Source: Siphonodentalium dalli
Taxonomy: Eukaryota > Mollusca > Scaphopoda > Gadilida > Siphonodentaliidae
Length of the DNA stretch: 64,000 nucleotides
Direction of reading: 5' to 3'
NCBI GenBank assembly: GCA_032622095.1
Contig: CP136066.1
Span: forward strand, 56,076,609-56,140,608
Positions 1-9,934 of the stretch are shown piece after piece (within the stretch, counting starts at the first letter, position 1; each line of letters begins with the position of its first letter). A program made the translations under genes and the position numbers. The notes below the pieces were generated by a model. That model had not been told where the DNA came from. It made no database searches and saw only the letters and a list, made by a program, of their open reading frames with translations.

Positions 1-652
1 CGACTGCGATCATGATGATGATGACTACGGCGACAGCGATGGTGATGATGACCACGACGGTAGCGATGATAATGATGACCACGACGACGACATCCATGAT
101 GATGACGACGACAAAGATGATGATGATGATGACTACGACAACGGCAGCGACGATGGTGATTACAACGATGACGACAGCGATGATGATGATGATGACTACC
201 ACGACAGTGATCATGATGACTACGGCGATAAAGATGATGATGACGACGACAAAAATGATGATGACTACGACGACGACAGCGACGATGGTGATTACAACGA
301 TGACGACAGCGATGATGATGATGATGATGACTACGATGATAAAGATGATGATGACTACGACGACAGCGATTATGATGATGACTACGACGATAAAGATGAT
401 GGTGACTACGACGACGACTGTGACGCGACGATGATAACTACGAGGACATCGACGACGATGACTACGACGACAGCGATGGGTGATGAGAACGATGACGACA
501 GTGATGATTATTATAACGACGGCAGCGATGATGATGGCGATGACACTGTTGGTGACTACGACAACAGCGACGACGATGATGATTATGAATATAACGACGA
601 CGATGATGATTATGATGATGATGATGATGACTACGACAACGATGATGATTGA
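1..652. repeat. (GAT/GAC)n trinucleotide array
   Basis: Almost pure mix of GAT, GAC and TAC/AAC triplets from the window edge to about 652. Open frames across it read as Met/Thr or Asp/Tyr runs only because the triplets lack stops. No domain or splice signal supports translation. A similar array lies at 56336-56780. Confidence 0.95.
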
Positions 653-879
653 AGTTTAGTTGTAAAAAATCCGTTTGTCCAAATTTAGTTCTTCAGACGT
701 ATCTTTTGTTTTTCAAATCTGAAGAACCAAAAACATCAGTGATTGTAGGTTATTTTTGTTGTTTCTCATAGTTTTTTCAAATATCTTTCTTGATATATTT
801 TTGATAACATTTTAATTTATACCAAAAAGAAGTAAATTATGTGAGGAATTTAATCAAATTTATTATATATTTATTGGCA
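653..879. other. unannotated AT-rich spacer
   Basis: AT-rich sequence between the trinucleotide array and the LINE tail. I see no gene, hairpin or tandem repeat in it. Confidence 0.6.
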
Positions 880-964
880 TACTTATGAATGAATGAATAT
901 TTTATTTGTGCTATAAATCTTGTCAATATACCAATAATAACAAATAACATAAATTATTATTGCA

Positions 965-1010
965 CAGGGGACGACATGGCCAATATAGGCCGTCTTCCTG
1001 TTGTCCCCTG
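965..1010 (-). other. LINE 3'-terminal hairpin
   Basis: CAGGGGAC (965-972) pairs with GTCCCCTG (1003-1010), and an inner GGCC pairs with GGCC around AATATA. The hairpin sits about 60 bases upstream of the AATAAAA tail on the minus strand. Such stem-loops are the recognition element for the RT in several LINE clades; that role is inferred here. Confidence 0.6.
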
Positions 1011-1439
1011 AGTTCATAAATGAATATATTGTATTGTATTGCATATTGCGGTTATCCGTATTGGTTCACGCACCTCGGTTGGTACCACCTATTAATTCGC
1101 TTGTTCTAGTGCAATCGTGTTATCATCGAAGCAGGAATTAAGCCAGGAGAAAGGTGAAAAACACACATGTATGAGGGTGTGTCCGAGTATGTATATAGTA
1201 ATGTATTTATGCGTTTACTGGTCGCTCTATAAGCGTTGATCAAATTATGTTTTGTATGTCTCATACCCTTTTACTTCGACGGGGTTTTAGTGATTTTTTT
1301 ATATGAGATAATAGTCTGACATTCTTCAAATAATGATAAGTGAATAGGTAGGTAAAAGGGTAAATCATCGACCAGGTTAGGTGAGACGTTTGAGAGTTAC
1401 TATGTTAACGTGTTGTTACAATCAAAACAATATGCGTCT

Positions 1440-3540
1440 CCACAGTTAATAACGTCAGCATATTTTGACAACATATTTTTGATTAAACACCTTTTAAATA
1501 TGAATCAGTTCTTTGAATTTCTAATCTGTGCATTGATTGAATTCCATATATCTGGGAATGAGTGTTTTGGGAGGTATGCCGTACATTTTATTCTCGGTTT
1601 TATTACTCTAATGTTTTGGCTTGTCTCGTAGTTATTCCACGAGAGTATTCAAAGTAAGTGGAAAATGATCTGGGTAGTACAAGTTTTGTCCAGTCATACA
1701 TAAATTGGGCACAGTGTATACGATAAAGGTCGCTAAATTTCAATATTTTTTCTTTTTTAAATAACGGTTATGTGTGACTTCTATAATTTTTGTTGCATAA
1801 TATGAGAATTGATCGTTTTTGGAGAGTTGTCATTGAATTTGCAGCAACCGAATGCCCCCATACCGGAAGTCCGTATGTTAGATAACTGTGAATTAATGCG
1901 TAGTAGAGAGTTTTTTTCTGGCAGTTTTGGGATGAATACGTTTGACCTTGTTTAGAGCAAACAATGCATGTTTTATTCGTTTGTTAAGCATCGAGATATG
2001 AGTTTTAAAAGTAAGGTTTTCATCTATGTATATGCCCAGGAATGCTAAAGAGGTTTCTTGACACCTATTACCAATTGGTGGGTGAAGTAGCATATATTTG
2101 CGTTTTGATGTGTTGATCGAAAGTCTGTTACAGCAGCACCAAGTTGATAATTATTCTAACTCGATGTTCACTGTTTTTTGTATGGTATTACCATCATTGC
2201 CAGAAATATATAGAGTTGTGTCATCCGCGAATGACAACATGTTGAGTGACGTACAGTTGGGCATGTCATTAACATATAGTAAAAAGAGCATGGGTCCGAG
2301 TAATTACCCCTGAGGTACACCACATAAAATGTTTTGTAGATTTGATTTTTCACCCATTATTTCTACGTACTGTTGCCGTTCATTTAAATAGCTTTTGAAC
2401 CAGTTGTTCGAACCCCCCTAACACCGTAGTATTCAAGTTTTCTAAGTAATAGATCATGATTGATGGTGTCGAATGTATTTGATAAGTCTATAAAAATCGC
2501 AAGTGTTGAATCTTTCGTTGGCTTATTATTATGTTCTACAACAGAGTGTAAGAGGTGTAGCAAAGGGTGAATAGTTGAGTGATCTTTGCGGAAACCATAC
2601 TGGTGATCACGCAGTATGCTGAATCGCGACATGAATGAGGTTATTCTTTTTTGCATTAAATTTTCGATGAGTTTTGAAAACACTGGTAGTATACTTATCG
2701 GCCTGTAGTTTTCAAACAAGTCGTGCTATCCTCCTTTATGTACGGGTATAATTTTTGCAACCTTCATGTTTGTGGGACACTTTCCTTCTTCAAATGACAT
2801 ATTGAATATATGCGTTAGCGCGCTTGCACTTTCGGATATTGTTTTTTTCATTAGTTTGGTTGATATATCATTTACATCGGTGCTTCCTTTTCCAAGTAAT
2901 AATGAACAGGTAGATAATATTTCGTCCATGTCGGTTGGGCGAATGAAGACACTATCAGCGTGAGTTTCTTTTGGGTACTTTGAGAAGTCATGGCCAGGTT
3001 TAACTGAAACTTCGGTGCTTGTTTTATATCCGATTAAAGAGAAATAATCATTGAATGATTTGGCAATATCCGTGTGATTTTATATATCGCAGTTTCCGTG
3101 ACGTAATTTCGATGGAATTTTGGGTCTATTGTTGGTCAAATTCAATGCATCTTTCAATATTGCCCATGTTTGTCTCATGTTTAATTTATTTGCTTGTAAC
3201 ACCTCAGTGTAGTAATAAGTTTTGATTTTTCTTTTCATCATGTTGAATAATTGGCAGTAATTCCTTGTAATTTTTTGAATTAAAATCCGTTGGGATTTTA
3301 ATTTTTTTAACATATAGTTTATTTTTATGTTGAGAGGAATTTAGGAGACCTGCCGTCATCCATGGTTGTTTCTTGACGACTAAAGGGAACGCTTTGTTAT
3401 ATGCATCGAGATATACCTTCATGAAGTTATCATATGCTAGATTGGCCGATTAACTGTTATATACACTGTCAAATGAGTCGGTCTGTAGAATACTTTTAAA
3501 AGTTGAGATATTGTATACTTATACTTCTGTTATCGGTTTC
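1440..3540 (-). pseudogene. LINE reverse transcriptase ORF2, broken
   Basis: RT of a non-LTR retrotransposon, which copies element RNA at a nicked target. Visible in order: linker with PWMTAGLLNSS (about 3345-3375), KTYYYTEVL and MRQTWAILKDALN (3140-3240), [17 protein letters not shown] (2660-2715), YGFRKDHST (2570-2600), [17 protein letters not shown] (2440-2495), GVPQG (about 2310), LLYVNDM (2265-2285), the catalytic FADD box (about 2230), FLGIYIDENLTFKTHI (1990-2045), LTYGLPVWGH (1845-1875) and a FKRCLIKNML-like end (1480-1510). Breaks are stops near 3453, 2726, 2311 (inside the GVPQGS box) and 1770, and a frameshift near 3250. The catalytic residues survive but the ORF is dead. Confidence 0.85.
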
Positions 3541-3732
3541 GTAACTTTTGCAATCGATATTTCACACCATTATTTGAACAGTTCGAGAACAGTCACCTCG
3601 ACTTTGGAAACATTCAGAATTATCGGTTTCCTATACCTCTAAGTTTGTGACACTTCACATCGGTACCATCAAATGATTGACTCATTTGGTTTCCGAATTG
3701 TTTGCTAGCTTTAGAGGAGGGAAATTCTTAGA

Positions 3733-4428
3733 TGTCTTCCGGTCGTCCGCTCAGATTGGGTCTTCTCGTGTCCTTATGCATAGGGCGTGTCCGCTCGTCA
3801 CCTGCCATGGTTGATATCCGGTTGAGTTTGCCGGCCTGTCGTCTGCTCGTCTTCTTCGCCGGCACATCAGAGTAGCGTTTGTTAGAAATACGAGATTGAA
3901 ATGTTTACCTCATATTTCTATCCGTGTTCATCGTCAATTGTCCTGGTCTTCTTCTGCGTGTCCGAGAGATGTTAGTAACTGCTGGGAGCATGCTGAGAAC
4001 TGGGTATCGAATGTCAGTTTGCTTGTGACTAAATACGTCAAGGGAATTGGGACAGCCCAGGGCGAATTTCACGGCACATCAAATATAGGCGTACCTAGGT
4101 TAATCAAGCTAGCGTCGTTCTTCTGTATCTCCTCTTGTTCGCTCCATTCGACGGTTCGCCACATTTGGTTCCAATGGACATCTTTTGGGAGATATCCTGC
4201 ATAGCTTATCCCTAAATTGCTCTGTTTACTCCCGAATTATTCTTCGTCATCACGCCGTGTTAGGTATATACTCCGGGTGCGCTGAGCTGCTTTCAGTGTC
4301 CAGTATTTCGCATCTTGATATAGTCAACAGGGATGCCGATATGTATCGTAAATCGTGCAGCCCACATGAACTAAAGATTGTCTGCTTTCCTGGGTTGAAG
4401 GTTATGTCCCTGGGGTTGTCTTGGTACA
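3733..4428 (-). repeat. 3' LTR
   Basis: Direct repeat of 12437-13116, reading TGTACCAAG...GGAAGACA. It is preceded by a polypurine tract at 4429-4445. Small open frames inside it are artefacts. Confidence 0.9.
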
Positions 4429-4445
4429 TTACTCCTTCACTTTCG
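4429..4445 (-). other. polypurine tract
   Basis: The minus strand reads CGAAAGTGAAGGAGTAA directly against the TG start of the 3' LTR, which is the expected place and composition for the plus-strand primer of a retroelement. Confidence 0.75.
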
Positions 4446-4453
4446 ATTTAAAG

Positions 4454-4969
4454 CTATGATTGAAATCGCATGGCGTTGTCGTTTCGTTCCGGGTCGTTAT
4501 CGTCTAGAGGTGGTTGTGGGTGGGGTCGGCCTTCGGGTTGTAGGTCATCCCAGTTTTCTTGTTCCAGGTGGGCCGGGAACGGGGGTTCGGGCGAAACGTA
4601 CCCGACCGGGTGTCCATCGTCTTCGCCAAACCGCTCGTCACACAACCCCTCGTCATTCCACTCGACGTCGCTGGCGTCCTCGTCCTCACTGTCTTCCTCT
4701 TCCTCGCCGTCCTCGCGATCCGCCGGGTATATATAGGGTACGTGCAGGCCTTCGTCGATTCGCCGCTGGCAGTTGGCGAAGAAGGCCCTCAGCGTCGCCG
4801 GAGTCGGGGGTCTTTCTTCCGCGAGGACTTCGTTTTCAGGAAGCGGGGCGAGTTCTGCCTGATCGGGCCTGGCTGTTGCCTCGGCTCCGGTGACCGTCTG
4901 ATTGGTAGAACTATAATAGTTAGAGAGAAAACAACGTGAGCATGCTACATGTATAATGTGACTGGTCAA
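4454..4969 (-). CDS. acidic accessory ORF of the gypsy element
   Basis: An uninterrupted frame of about 170 codons between the 73-bp repeats and the polypurine tract. Its middle reads TPATLRAFFANCQRRIDEGL then VPYIYPAD, followed by a strongly acidic stretch (EDGEEEEDSEDEDASDVEW) and a Pro-rich tail. It has no ATG except six codons from the end, so it cannot start by itself. Just inside its 5' edge, on the minus strand, is a pyrimidine tract with CTAAC and TTATAG (AG at 4911-4912), a convincing 3' splice site. I infer translation from a spliced RNA, as for retroviral accessory or env messages. No known family recognised. It is the only element ORF without a break. Confidence 0.6.
   Translation of the reverse strand: MTSHIIHVACSRCFLSNYYSSTNQTVTGAEATARPDQAELAPLPENEVLAEERPPTPATLRAFFANCQRRIDEGLHVPYIYPADREDGEEEEDSEDEDASDVEWNDEGLCDERFGEDDGHPVGYVSPEPPFPAHLEQENWDDLQPEGRPHPQPPLDDNDPERNDNAMRFQS
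4911..4935 (-). promoter_or_regulatory. candidate 3' splice site for the accessory ORF
   Basis: The minus strand reads TTTTCTCTCTAACTATTATAG: pyrimidine tract, branch-point-like CTAAC and AG. The position, at the 5' edge of an ATG-less ORF, is what makes it notable. Confidence 0.5.
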
Positions 4970-5108
4970 TCGGCCACCTCGTGTGACTCATACTTTGGCG
5001 ACGAACAGTTCAACTACCAGTTGGATCGGGACGATTAATTTTCCGACGTTAAATAAATAATTACATGTCAGGGGTGTTACCCCTTCTCCAGCAACTGATA
5101 ATACAATC

Positions 5109-5327
5109 GATTAATATTTGGCATATGAGAAATGATTGAATGTGCATCTACGCGCCAATGATGTTACTGAAGCGAATCCCCGATTAATATTTGAAATATT
5201 GGGAATGCATCAATGTCTACCTACATGCAAATGATGTTATTATGGCGATTCGCAGATTCAAATTTGGAATACGAGGAATGCATAAATGTCTACATACATG
5301 CAATTGGTGCTAAGAACAATGCGACAA
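5109..5327. repeat. three-copy 73-bp tandem repeat
   Basis: Diverged copies start at 5109, 5182 and 5255 (GATTAATATTTG, GATTAATATTTG, GATTCAAATTTG), each followed by an ATGATGTTA-like block. They fill most of the non-coding gap between env and the accessory ORF. No function can be read from sequence; RNA export or packaging is a guess. Confidence 0.75.
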
Positions 5328-5410
5328 TTGGTACGAAGAAAATGTGGAATACATAAATATAACACATAATATATATAAGTGATACTAATCCAAATCCGCC
5401 ACAGATGTGG

Positions 5411-7432
5411 TTAGCCTCTGACGGCTATAATTGGATATAGGCGTTCCTGATTGTCGTCCCGGAATGGCGCAGACGGCTTTTGTGCATCCGTCTCCATTAC
5501 TTCGTCTATGGGCTCTTTGAGCACAACCATCGGGATATCCTCAGGTTGCTGGTCTAACTGCTTATTATGCATAATGGCTAACCTTGACAAGTGTCGTTTA
5601 ACAAATTTCCACCAAAATCGGCGGATCAAGATAATGAAAATTGCCACAACAGTTATTACTAGGGCATAATACCACCATGGCCATGTGTCCGATTCGTCCG
5701 AGGGGGTGATATTGACTAGTTCATTCACTAAGTCGGGCATGCGGATCCTTTCAACAGCTTTTAATTTGGGAGGGAGTTTGATGCGAGTCTGATTCGGAAA
5801 TGTGTCGTGGAAAGGTTTCCATAGGATATGACTACTATTGGCTAAATGCGGCAATCGGTGTGTGAGCTCATCCATCGGTACGCGCGACTCTTCGTGAAAG
5901 TAGGCCGAGAGCTTCATGTGGGTGTTCGACGCGGTGCAGGATGCATTTAACCGTAGTAACCCTAAGGGTGGTGTTATTCGCGCCGGTGCTGTGTTTGTTA
6001 TTTCTCGGCACACGATTGTAAAGCTTAGAGGTCGACTGGTTGATAACAGCCATTGCCCTTGCGATAAATAATGGGCCAACGGAAACGTAATGCCTGTCTT
6101 AACTATTGTGGCGCACGCGCGTTGAATACCATCAGTGTTAGCAAGGAACAATGCCATTAGGCAGTTTTGTTTGTCGGTCACTCTGTAGATGGGGCTACGA
6201 AATTGGCACGCGTCAAACCCGGGGCCAGTGCACTTCGTGTATTCCTCATGGTTGAAGGTCGAATACCTTGTTCTACTGGGATTTATCGCGAAGTATTTCG
6301 TCTCCAGGTCATATTGCGCTACCAAATCGTCTTTGGCCTCTGGTTCTCTCTCGTTTAACGGAAATTTCGAATGAAGAGGTAGTGACAGGTTATGCACCTT
6401 GAAAAGGTGAAGTTGTTCTCGCATTTCGACTAAAGGAATGGGTATTATTATCATGATACGGTCTTTATCCATTGCTGTAGCGCACGGCAAATGCCTATAG
6501 AATTGCCACAATTCAGTGGATGGGTCATTAGGGAATCGCAATCCCATTGGTAATTTTGTGGCGACATCTGCGAGTAATGTTTGTAGGTGTTGGGGCGTTA
6601 TGATACTTGGCGATAATCGGCCCAACGCGAGCATGTCGAGTTGAACGCGCAGGTGTTCCATGTACTTATCCCCACTGGCGACCAGGTGGCGCAGTTCACT
6701 GGCCAAAAGGTCGAATTGGAGGTAAGCAAGGAGGTACTGTTCGATGTGCTCTATTCGGCGGTGAATATCAGTGGTCAAGTTCGCGAGTTGGCATCGAGTC
6801 GTTCTAAGTCAAAGAGCATGTCGTTGATCGTGTGACGGTTTTCTGATATATAGGTTCTAGAAACGTTCATAATTGTAAGTCCTTGTTCGACCGCATGTGA
6901 AATCGCGTTTTGGTTTCTGGCTAAGTCGCGAATGTTACTCCGGATTCCTTTTAGGTCTGACTCAGATACGGTGCCGAATAAGAAACTGAAGGCATCACCA
7001 AAAAAATGGCAAGAGGCTTCTCTTCTGCATTGCTTGCGTTCTATATAATGGCTGGTATTTCATGAAACTGCCCATCGTATTCTGGTGATCGAGTTTAAGG
7101 GCCTGCACTACCTGTAACAGGGAAGTAAATATCGGGAGAAATCTTATTGCGTCGCTGTGGTAGGGTTGGGCTAAACCGGGCGCTTCGACTGGACGTGATT
7201 AGGTCCTTCCCAGGCGGATTACTCGCCGGACCCCCTGGTTTGCATCGTGGATTCGTGCGCCTAATCTTGCCACGAATTGGTGAAATGGGGAGAAATCAAT
7301 GAGGAACGTGACTACCCATCGCGATTTGGTTGGGGTGATGGTCTGAATATTTTCGAACACCACGTTGTGGCGTGTTATGAAGCCGGAGGTTATGCTTGCC
7401 AATAAGACAGTTAGGAGCAGGGTCCCATTCAT
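5411..7432 (-). pseudogene. env: env-like membrane fusion glycoprotein, interrupted
   Basis: Third gene of the element, beginning at ATG 7430-7432 that overlaps the pol stop as ATGA. A signal peptide is visible (MNGTLLLTVLLASITSG). A basic QKR site near 7030 precedes a hydrophobic stretch and LFGTVSESDL (about 6950-6984), the layout of the F-type envelope of errantivirus/baculovirus relatives. The long 3' part (5411-6778) has Cys residues, N-glycosylation sites and one transmembrane helix (ALVITVVAIFIILI, within 5609-5677), then a basic cytoplasmic tail of about 65 residues. Breaks: TAA at 7199-7201, a frame change at the A7 run 7000-7006, and another frame change near 6790. Family assignment rests on layout and short motifs. 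Confidence 0.75.
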
Positions 7433-7911
7433 TCTGCAACTGAAATCAAAGTCAAGAGTCTGAGCATTTCGTTATTATTTACATTGCTGCCGCTACTTGA
7501 GGAAATCGACGACAGTATAGATTGCAATGATGGTTTATTTATCGGACTGTCATTCGCTCCATTCAATAGGTGCTTACGCTTGGGTGGGGCCGGCATTGAC
7601 CTACATTCGCGAGGGGTTGATTCAATGGCGACCACTTCCATTAATTCATCCTCTGAGCTCTCATTACTCGTAAGCTTTTCTGTTATTTTGCGTCTGCGTC
7701 GACGAGGCGCGGAAGCACGTCGTGCTTTGGCATTCGGCCTCGCTTCTTCGTCCGTGGACGAGTCATGGTTTAGTGATGGCCCTGAGCGCACGAGTCGCGC
7801 GTTTCTACGCTGTAAGCGCAACTTAAGCTCGCTTAAAGGGATATCTTCGTCATCGGAGTCCGAACATTGTCTCCGAAATCGAGCGATTACATCATAGCGA
7901 CGTTCCTGCCC
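7429..7911 (-). CDS. pol C-terminal basic extension, in frame after the integrase TAG
   Basis: Downstream of the TAG at 7912-7914 the integrase frame stays open for about 160 codons to a TGA at 7429-7431. It begins RRYDVIARFRRQCSDSDDED, then has several Arg-rich clusters (RRASAPRRRRRK), Ser-rich acidic patches (SNESSEDELMEV) and a hydrophobic tail (MLRLLTLISVAE). It could be a read-through extension of Pol or a separate protein; no ATG lies near its start. The stop overlaps the env ATG (ATGA), so the two are tightly coupled. Function unknown; the charge suggests nucleic-acid or chromatin contact, which is inference. Confidence 0.5.
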   Translation of the reverse strand, partial: GQERRYDVIARFRRQCSDSDDEDIPLSELKLRLQRRNARLVRSGPSLNHDSSTDEEARPNAKARRASAPRRRRRKITEKLTSNESSEDELMEVVAIESTPRECRSMPAPPKRKHLLNGANDSPINKPSLQSILSSISSSSGSNVNNNEMLRLLTLISVAE

Positions 7912-7998
7912 CTACTCATGTGGGTGGGTCTTCTGGCAATGGTTCTGTCTCATCGACAGAAAACCCACCCACATGAGTAGGGGCAAGAACGTCGCTAT
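7894..7998. other. 36-bp inverted repeat flanking the pol TAG
   Basis: Arm 7894-7929 is the reverse complement of 7963-7998 with one mismatch; the loop is 33 bases. The TAG ending the integrase frame (7912-7914) lies inside the downstream arm. In RNA it would make a long stable hairpin. Confidence 0.9.
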
Positions 7999-9513
7999 CT
8001 TCACCTTCCGGGGTACAACATATGTTTGAGCACGCTTGTTGTTGTCAGTTTTGGGGATTTCCCATTCGAGGTTGGCCTTGCGCATATGTTCAGCATGGGA
8101 TTGTGTGACTTTCCCAGTTAATTGATTCCTTAACTCGAAAGTAACGGGCGTTATTTGCTTGGTTATGCGGAAGTAGGGTTTCCATTTACTTTCCAGTTTG
8201 CTCTTTCGTAAGTGATTCTTAATATACACCGCCTCCCCAATATCGAATTTGGTGTCCGTGGCCTTTTTGTTAAATTTCGCTGCTTGTTGGCGTTTCGCCT
8301 GTTTCACGTGTTTGTGTACCAGCATAAATGATTGATGTTGTTCTTGTAAAGCTATTTGATGATAGTCTTCCCCGGCGTATTTACGCCTTGGCTTTAAGAG
8401 ATTATCTATTGAGAACACGACGTCCCGGTTGTGTAACAAAAAAAAGGGGGAAAATTTTGAAGTTTCATTTTTGTTAAATCGGATCGCAGATAGTGCTTGA
8501 TTTAAATGGACGTCCCACGTATTTAGCTGGTCCGCCATTTTCTTTGATATTACGTTTTTCAAACTGCGGTGGAATCTCTCAACTTTGGCGTTGCTCTGGG
8601 TGTGATAATAGGACGTAGTCACATGATGAATGTTTAACGCCTTCAAAGTGTCCCTGACCTTGTAATTTATGTTCTCGCTGCCATTATCGGTGATTATTTC
8701 CAGGGGGCATCCATGTCGCGGGAAGATTTCGTCGATCAAGAGATGAACAATGTTATCAGCTGACTTGTCCTTGACCGGAAACGCTTCCGTCCACCCACTA
8801 TATAAGTCCACGAAGCTGATAATGTAGCGATTACCCGATAACGACGTGGGGTAGGGTCCTGATAGGTCCAAACCAATTTTAGCAAAAGGTTAAGAGGGCG
8901 TATCGGTTATTTTCATTTTGGGGGGTTGTTTCTGCAGACACCTGACTTGGCAAGTCACACATTTGCCAACGTAGCAGTTGAGTTCTTTGTACAGTCTGGG
9001 CCACAAATATTTCGATCTAATTGCGTCGTGTGTTTTGTCTATTCCCACATGGCCATTGTTATCATGGTATTGATGGATTATGTTGATTTGAAGATGTGCG
9101 GGTACCCAAAGGCGTGGGGTCGGTTCTGCATCAGCACTTGAGAGGTAATATAGCACCCCATCAATCATCAAGTGTTTGTCATTCAGGGGGTCCTCGCCTT
9201 TGTCGAGGGCGTCCAGAACTGACGCAATTTCCGGGTCTTTCTTTTGTTCCTCAAGCATATTGAAGTCGGGCTTATTGAACAGTAGGTCGGTAGGCTGGTA
9301 GGCCTTAACAATTTTATTTTTGCTCGGCAGCTCCTTTGTAGTTACCTCGCAGCTTGCAAAATCTTTGGGTTGAAATTTAGATGAATTTAAGGCGGCTATT
9401 TCTGCCTGAGTTTCGGCGATTGTAAGGTTATTGTCATTTATATCCACTTCCACTTTTGCCTTTTCCTGTTCTGTAAATACATTAGGGGGGTGTTCGACTG
9501 AGCATGTCTGCAC
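7912..9513 (-). pseudogene. pol: integrase
   Basis: Inserts element DNA into the genome. N-terminal HHCC zinc module: HQYHDNNGHVG...CVTCQ at about 8945-9070. Core: LDLSGPYP (first Asp, about 8855-8870), ITDNGSEN (second Asp, about 8680-8705), KVERFHRSLK (Glu, about 8560-8590); the spacing from the second Asp to Glu is exactly 35 residues, a DD35E triad. A basic C-terminal domain (GEAVYIKNHLRKSKLESKWK) follows. There is a TAA at 8888-8890 between zinc module and core, and a TAG at 7912-7914. The reading frame is otherwise continuous from 9513 through both stops to 7429. Confidence 0.9.
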
Positions 9514-9934
9514 AGTGATTATCTGGGCCCGCTATGTATTCAATGTTACGGTTATATCCAGCTATACCCAAAGCCCATTGTTGGATTTTCCTGTTCTGCA
9601 TGGGGGATTCCAAGAGATATTTCAATGGTTTATGATCTGTTTTTATTGTAAAGGTGGCATTATGGAGGTAATGGTCCAGCCTTTGCAATGCAAAGTGAAT
9701 TGCATATGCCTCTTTTTCGACAGTTGGCCATCGGGTTTGAGTATCACCAAGTTTGTGTGAGAGGTAATATATTGGTTCTTCAATGCCATCTTCGTCTGAC
9801 TGGGTCAGGCAGGCGCCAATGCAGAGGTCACTTGCATCGGTATACAACGTATAGGGAGTAGCCGCATTTGGATAGGCAAGGAGGGGCACTGCTGTTATAT
9901 TTTCTTTTAGTTTTTCGAATGAAATTTGGCAAGC
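9482..9934 (-). pseudogene. pol: RNase H
   Basis: After an in-frame TAA (about 9935) the frame reads FEKLKEN, then YTDASDLCIGACL (first catalytic Asp), YLSHKL, EKEAYAIHFALQRLDHYL (catalytic Glu), TDHKPLKYLL (catalytic Asp) and DNHCADMLSR. These are the canonical RNase H blocks of gypsy pol, which degrade the RNA strand of the hybrid. The catalytic set is intact. The frame is lost at a run of six G at 9485-9490, where the integrase frame takes over with a 32-base overlap. Confidence 0.88.

Larger units (their letters stand above)
880..3540 (-). mobile_element. 5'-truncated non-LTR retrotransposon (LINE), Jockey-superfamily-like
   Basis: The element reads right to left: endonuclease-RT linker, RT, C-terminal region, 3' UTR with a terminal hairpin, then an AATAAAA tail near 900 that runs into GAATGAAT repeats. 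The endonuclease domain is absent, which is the usual result of 5' truncation during target-primed reverse transcription. The phrases in the RT resemble CR1/L2/Daphne-like LINEs, but the clade is not settled. Its upstream end lies near 3540, just outside the 3' LTR of the neighbouring gypsy element. Confidence 0.8.

Noticed and set aside
12..652. Met/Thr-rich and Asp-rich open frames as proteins
   Set aside because: They are direct readings of a GAT/GAC triplet array and equal open frames occur in other frames.
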